From contig NZ_KB910518.1 of NCBI RefSeq assembly GCF_000374185.1, positions 3,357,687 to 3,421,686 on the forward strand: DNA of 64,000 nt. Direction: 5' to 3'. The notes below the pieces were generated by a model. The model did not search any database. It saw only the letters and a program-made list of their open reading frames with translations, and was not told the origin of the DNA. This document shows, piece after piece, positions 61,558-64,000 of the stretch. The first letter of the stretch is position 1; each line of letters begins with the position of its first letter. A program made the translations under genes and the position numbers. The DNA comes from Paenibacillus sp. HW567. GTDB taxonomy: Bacteria > Bacillota > Bacilli > Paenibacillales > Paenibacillaceae.

Positions 61558-61697
61558 GATAAGATCTCCATTAGATTTAATAGTTAATTAAGTAAACGCT
61601 TATCACTTATTATGCTCTTTTTAAAAGTTCGGAACAACCGCCGTACCATCAAGGGAATGACAATCCAATGACATTACTATGACAAGTGTTGCAGTGA

Positions 61698-61726
61698 TTG
61701 ACTTGAAATATATGATATACTGATAG
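61698..61726 (+). promoter_or_regulatory. Probable promoter of the multidrug MFS gene
   Basis: TTGACT and TGATAG are 17 bases apart, and the latter is about 58 bases before the MFS start. The -10 is only partly consensus. Confidence 0.5.
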
Positions 61727-61784
61727 AATGTCTTTTTTTGCGAGTCTATAATCATTTATTCTCTTGAAAGGAAGTGAAAGCACT

Positions 61785-63002
61785 TTGAAGAATTGGGAGA
61801 CCTGGAAAATCAACCTCATTGTGCTTTGGTTCGGCCAATTTCTGGTCAACGCCGGAATGACTATGATTACCCCATTCTTGTCTTTATATCTGGCCAAAGA
61901 CCTGGGAGTCCAAGGCAATTCGCTCGGGATATGGGCCGGACTTATTTTTGCCGCGAACTTTATGACCTCATTTCTGTTTCAGCCGCTGTGGGGCAAGCTG
62001 GCCGACAAATACGGGCGCAAAATCATGCTGCTGCGCTCCAGCTTCGGCATGGCGCTGGTCATTGTGATGATGGGCTTCGCACAGACGCCTATGCAGCTTC
62101 TGCTGCTCCGGCTGCTTAACGGAACAATCTCCGGCTTCAATCCGGCCTCCATCGCGCTCGTCTCCGGCAACACGCCAAAGGAGCGCATGGGTTTTGCCAT
62201 GGGACTGATGCAGTCCGGTTCTGTTGCCGGAACCATTCTTGGACCGCTGATCGGCGGAGCGATGGCTGACTGGATCGGGTACCGCCCGATCTTTTATATC
62301 GTGGGTGCGCTCCTGTTCGCCGCCTCCCTGCTGGCGCTGTTCCTGGTCAAGGAGAAGTTCGACCGTACCCAGGCCGCCAAGGTGCCGCAGGTTTCTGTAA
62401 TGGAAGGCTTCAAGGAGCTGGCCAAAGTCCAGCAGCTTCCGGCATTGTTCGGGGTAACATTCCTCCTGCAGTTTGCCATGATCAGCCCAATGACCCTGCT
62501 TCCGCTGTATGTAGAAAAGCTGCACGGCTCAGCGGCAGACATCGCCTTCTGGGCCGGGGTAGTCAGCGCCGTTACCGGCATCTCCAACATGCTGGCTTCG
62601 CCGCTGCTGGGCAAGCTTAGCGACAAGGTCGGCGCTCACCGCATCTTGACCTACGCGCTGGTCGGCGCTGCCGTATTCATCATTCCCCAAGCTTTTGTAA
62701 CCAGTGTCTGGCAGCTCATCGCCGTCCGCTTTCTGATGGGGGTCTTCATGGGAGGTCTGCTCCCTAGCGTCAACGCTTTGATCCGCTCCTATACCCCTGA
62801 CGGCAAAGAAAGCCGCGCTTTTGGCTTCAACAGCAGCATGCTGGCTCTTGGGAACATGCTGGGAGCGATTACTGGCGGCTTTTTGGCGGGATACATCGGA
62901 ATTGAAGGATTGTTCCTGATTTCGGGCGGTTTCCTGCTGGTCAATACGGTCTGGGTGCGGCTGAAGCTGTACAAAGGTACTGCGCCGCGTTTATTCCGGT
63001 AG
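61785..63002 (+). CDS. Multidrug-type MFS efflux transporter
   Basis: A 405-residue, 12-segment drug/H+ antiporter-like protein. The signature between segments 2 and 3 is PLWGKLADKYGRKIMLL, and motif C is GLMQSGSVAGTILGPLIGGA in segment 5, a mark of exporters. The second-half loop PLLGKLSDKVGAHR repeats the first signature. TTG 61785 is preceded by AAGGAAGTGA at 8 bases; a TTG seven codons upstream includes that site and is rejected. Related to MdtG/TetA-type exporters; drugs unknown. Its stop is only nine bases from the convergent methyltransferase gene. Confidence 0.87.
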   Translation: MKNWETWKINLIVLWFGQFLVNAGMTMITPFLSLYLAKDLGVQGNSLGIWAGLIFAANFMTSFLFQPLWGKLADKYGRKIMLLRSSFGMALVIVMMGFAQTPMQLLLLRLLNGTISGFNPASIALVSGNTPKERMGFAMGLMQSGSVAGTILGPLIGGAMADWIGYRPIFYIVGALLFAASLLALFLVKEKFDRTQAAKVPQVSVMEGFKELAKVQQLPALFGVTFLLQFAMISPMTLLPLYVEKLHGSAADIAFWAGVVSAVTGISNMLASPLLGKLSDKVGAHRILTYALVGAAVFIIPQAFVTSVWQLIAVRFLMGVFMGGLLPSVNALIRSYTPDGKESRAFGFNSSMLALGNMLGAITGGFLAGYIGIEGLFLISGGFLLVNTVWVRLKLYKGTAPRLFR

Positions 63003-63011
63003 CGGCGATGC

Positions 63012-63641
63012 TTACTTAACAATAGCAAGCGCCAGGCCGTCGTAGGCGGGCAGCAGCGTAGTCATGAGCCGCTCATCACGGGCAATCATTTCATTGAAGC
63101 GGCGCATGGCTTGGACAGCCGGTCCATTCTTCTCCAGGCTCAGTGTGCGTCCGCGCAGAAATATATTATCCCCGGCGATAATCGCTCCCGGAGAGGCTAG
63201 TCTGATCGCATACTCGAGATAATTCGGATAATTCTCCTTGTCGGCGTCGATAAAAAAGAAATCAAACCGCCGGCCCTCCGCCTCCAGCAGCTTCAGGCTG
63301 TCCAGCGCAGGGCCGAGCTTGTATTCCACAGCTTCACCGAAGCCGGCCTGCTGCAGATGGCGCTCTGCAAGCTCCGCATACTCAGCCTTCAGCTCAAGCG
63401 ACGTCAGCCGCCCGCCGGACGCAAGTCCGCGGCACAGGCAAATTCCGCTGTATCCGCCAAGGGCTCCGATCTCCAGAATGGAGGCCGAGCGGGACATGCT
63501 GACCAGCATCGTCAGCAGCCGCCCATAGCCCGGCGCAATGGAAACCTCCGGCATGCGGTTGTCGGTAATTGCTTGTTTGACCTTAAGAAGCATCTCGTCC
63601 TCTGTATATAGCTGTTCACTGTATTCTTCCTGATTAGGCAT
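63012..63641 (-). CDS. SAM-dependent O-methyltransferase, COMT-like
   Basis: A 209-residue class I methyltransferase of the Methyltransf_3 family. Motif I is ILEIGALGGYSGICLC; FFFIDADKENYPNYL supplies the metal- and catechol-binding aspartates, and IIAGDNIFLRGR the next metal ligand. Members methylate catechols or, in the YrrM type, 5-hydroxyuridine in tRNA. The sequence is similar in size to YrrM (TrmR) but also to general members, so the substrate is open. The start is an ATG after AAAGGAGA. Confidence 0.87.
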   Translation of the reverse strand: MPNQEEYSEQLYTEDEMLLKVKQAITDNRMPEVSIAPGYGRLLTMLVSMSRSASILEIGALGGYSGICLCRGLASGGRLTSLELKAEYAELAERHLQQAGFGEAVEYKLGPALDSLKLLEAEGRRFDFFFIDADKENYPNYLEYAIRLASPGAIIAGDNIFLRGRTLSLEKNGPAVQAMRRFNEMIARDERLMTTLLPAYDGLALAIVK

Positions 63642-63825
63642 AGGTATTCTCCTTTGATTATTAGTGGCATTGTGCTGTGTCCCGCATTCCCCTATACTTG
63701 AAAAGACAAGCCGCCGTCAAAGCGGGGCTAGGTTAGTCATACAAGTTAGTCATACTAGAATTGCTGCTTCACTTATTGTACTGGCTTTTCATATTTACCT
63801 ACAAGTTAAACGGAGTTGAGAGCAT

Positions 63826-64000
63826 TTGGGCAAATTACAATTGATCGCCACCGCCCCGATGGGGCTGGAGGCAATCGTAGCACGTGAATTAAACGAATTG
63901 GGTTATGAGACCACGGTCGAGAACGGGCGGGTATTGTTCAGCGGAGATTACATCGACATCTGCCGCTGCAATTTATGGCTGCGCACCTCTGACCGGGTAT
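63826..64000 (+). CDS. THUMP-domain rRNA methyltransferase, 5' part
   Basis: Only the first 58 codons are inside the window. The frame starts at TTG 63826 behind CGGAG and reads LGKLQLIATAPMGLEAIVAR, then ELNELGYETTVENGRVLFSG, the usual opening of YpsC/RlmL-type class I RNA methyltransferases with an N-terminal ferredoxin-like and THUMP region. These make N2-methylguanosine in 23S rRNA. The catalytic domain lies beyond the edge. Confidence 0.82.
   Translation, partial: MGKLQLIATAPMGLEAIVARELNELGYETTVENGRVLFSGDYIDICRCNLWLRTSDRV

Noticed and set aside
61586..61605. cre-like sequence (AGTAAACGCTTATC) before hemE
   Set aside because: Three mismatches to the catabolite-response consensus on either strand, including conserved outer bases.

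Overview
The window looks like chromosomal DNA of a spore-forming Firmicute, most probably a Paenibacillus species. The grounds are a moderately high GC content, strong AGGAGG-type ribosome binding sites, frequent TTG and GTG starts, Bacillus-type gene families (YhaN/YhaO, YugP, YitT, YtpB, YjcZ, the hemE-hemH-hemY order), and protein sequences that read like Paenibacillus homologues. Species assignment is inference. Both ends cut genes: a YkvI-like membrane protein on the left and a THUMP-domain RNA methyltransferase on the right.

Layout. 1-8.3 kb: a YkvI-like protein, the yhaO-yhaN nuclease/ATPase pair, a family 4 glycosyltransferase and an RsmF-type rRNA methyltransferase. 8.6-13.3 kb: an accessory island with a 1407-residue polymorphic toxin ending in an HNH nuclease, followed by a SUKH immunity gene; the toxin tip and the immunity gene are much more AT-rich than the rest. 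13.5-23 kb: HAD phosphatase, RsuA-type pseudouridine synthase, a second RsmF paralogue, DUF309, a RelQ-type alarmone synthetase, pyrD, an L,D-transpeptidase, ferredoxin and DNA polymerase IV. 23-29.3 kb: cimA, a TlpA/ResA-like oxidoreductase, a JAMM peptidase, and an apparent operon of amtB, a DUF294 nucleotidyltransferase and a DnaQ-like exonuclease, with a perfect GlnR/TnrA-type box just downstream of the amtB promoter.

29.7-38 kb: MerR regulator, YugP protease, GltC-like LysR regulator, rhomboid protease, tpx, DUF1499, a probable 6S RNA gene with promoter and terminator, YesL, a 30-residue YjcZ-type protein, the DEAD-box helicase cshA with a long leader, and YitT. 38-51 kb: a secreted glycoside-hydrolase-like protein, MATE exporter, ytpB-pfkA, an MFS permease, a cold-shock protein, two small proteins absent from ordinary long-ORF lists, oligoendopeptidase F with two plausible starts, LapA, M42 peptidase and a phosphodiester glycosidase. 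Three copies of a dispersed palindromic repeat lie in this part. 51-64 kb: TPR protein, ABC-F ATPase, TetR, DUF92, FAH, GDPD, CapA, the hemEHY heme operon, a multidrug-type MFS, an O-methyltransferase and the start of the THUMP methyltransferase.

Most of the window is core genome: rRNA modification, (p)ppGpp, pyrimidine, heme and isoleucine synthesis, nitrogen uptake and redox defence. The most unusual element is the toxin-immunity module. Its N-terminal motif and helical core resemble cargo of extracellular contractile injection systems, yet no injection-system genes are present. No tRNA, rRNA, CRISPR array or transposase was found. All assignments come from reading the sequence; no database search was run.
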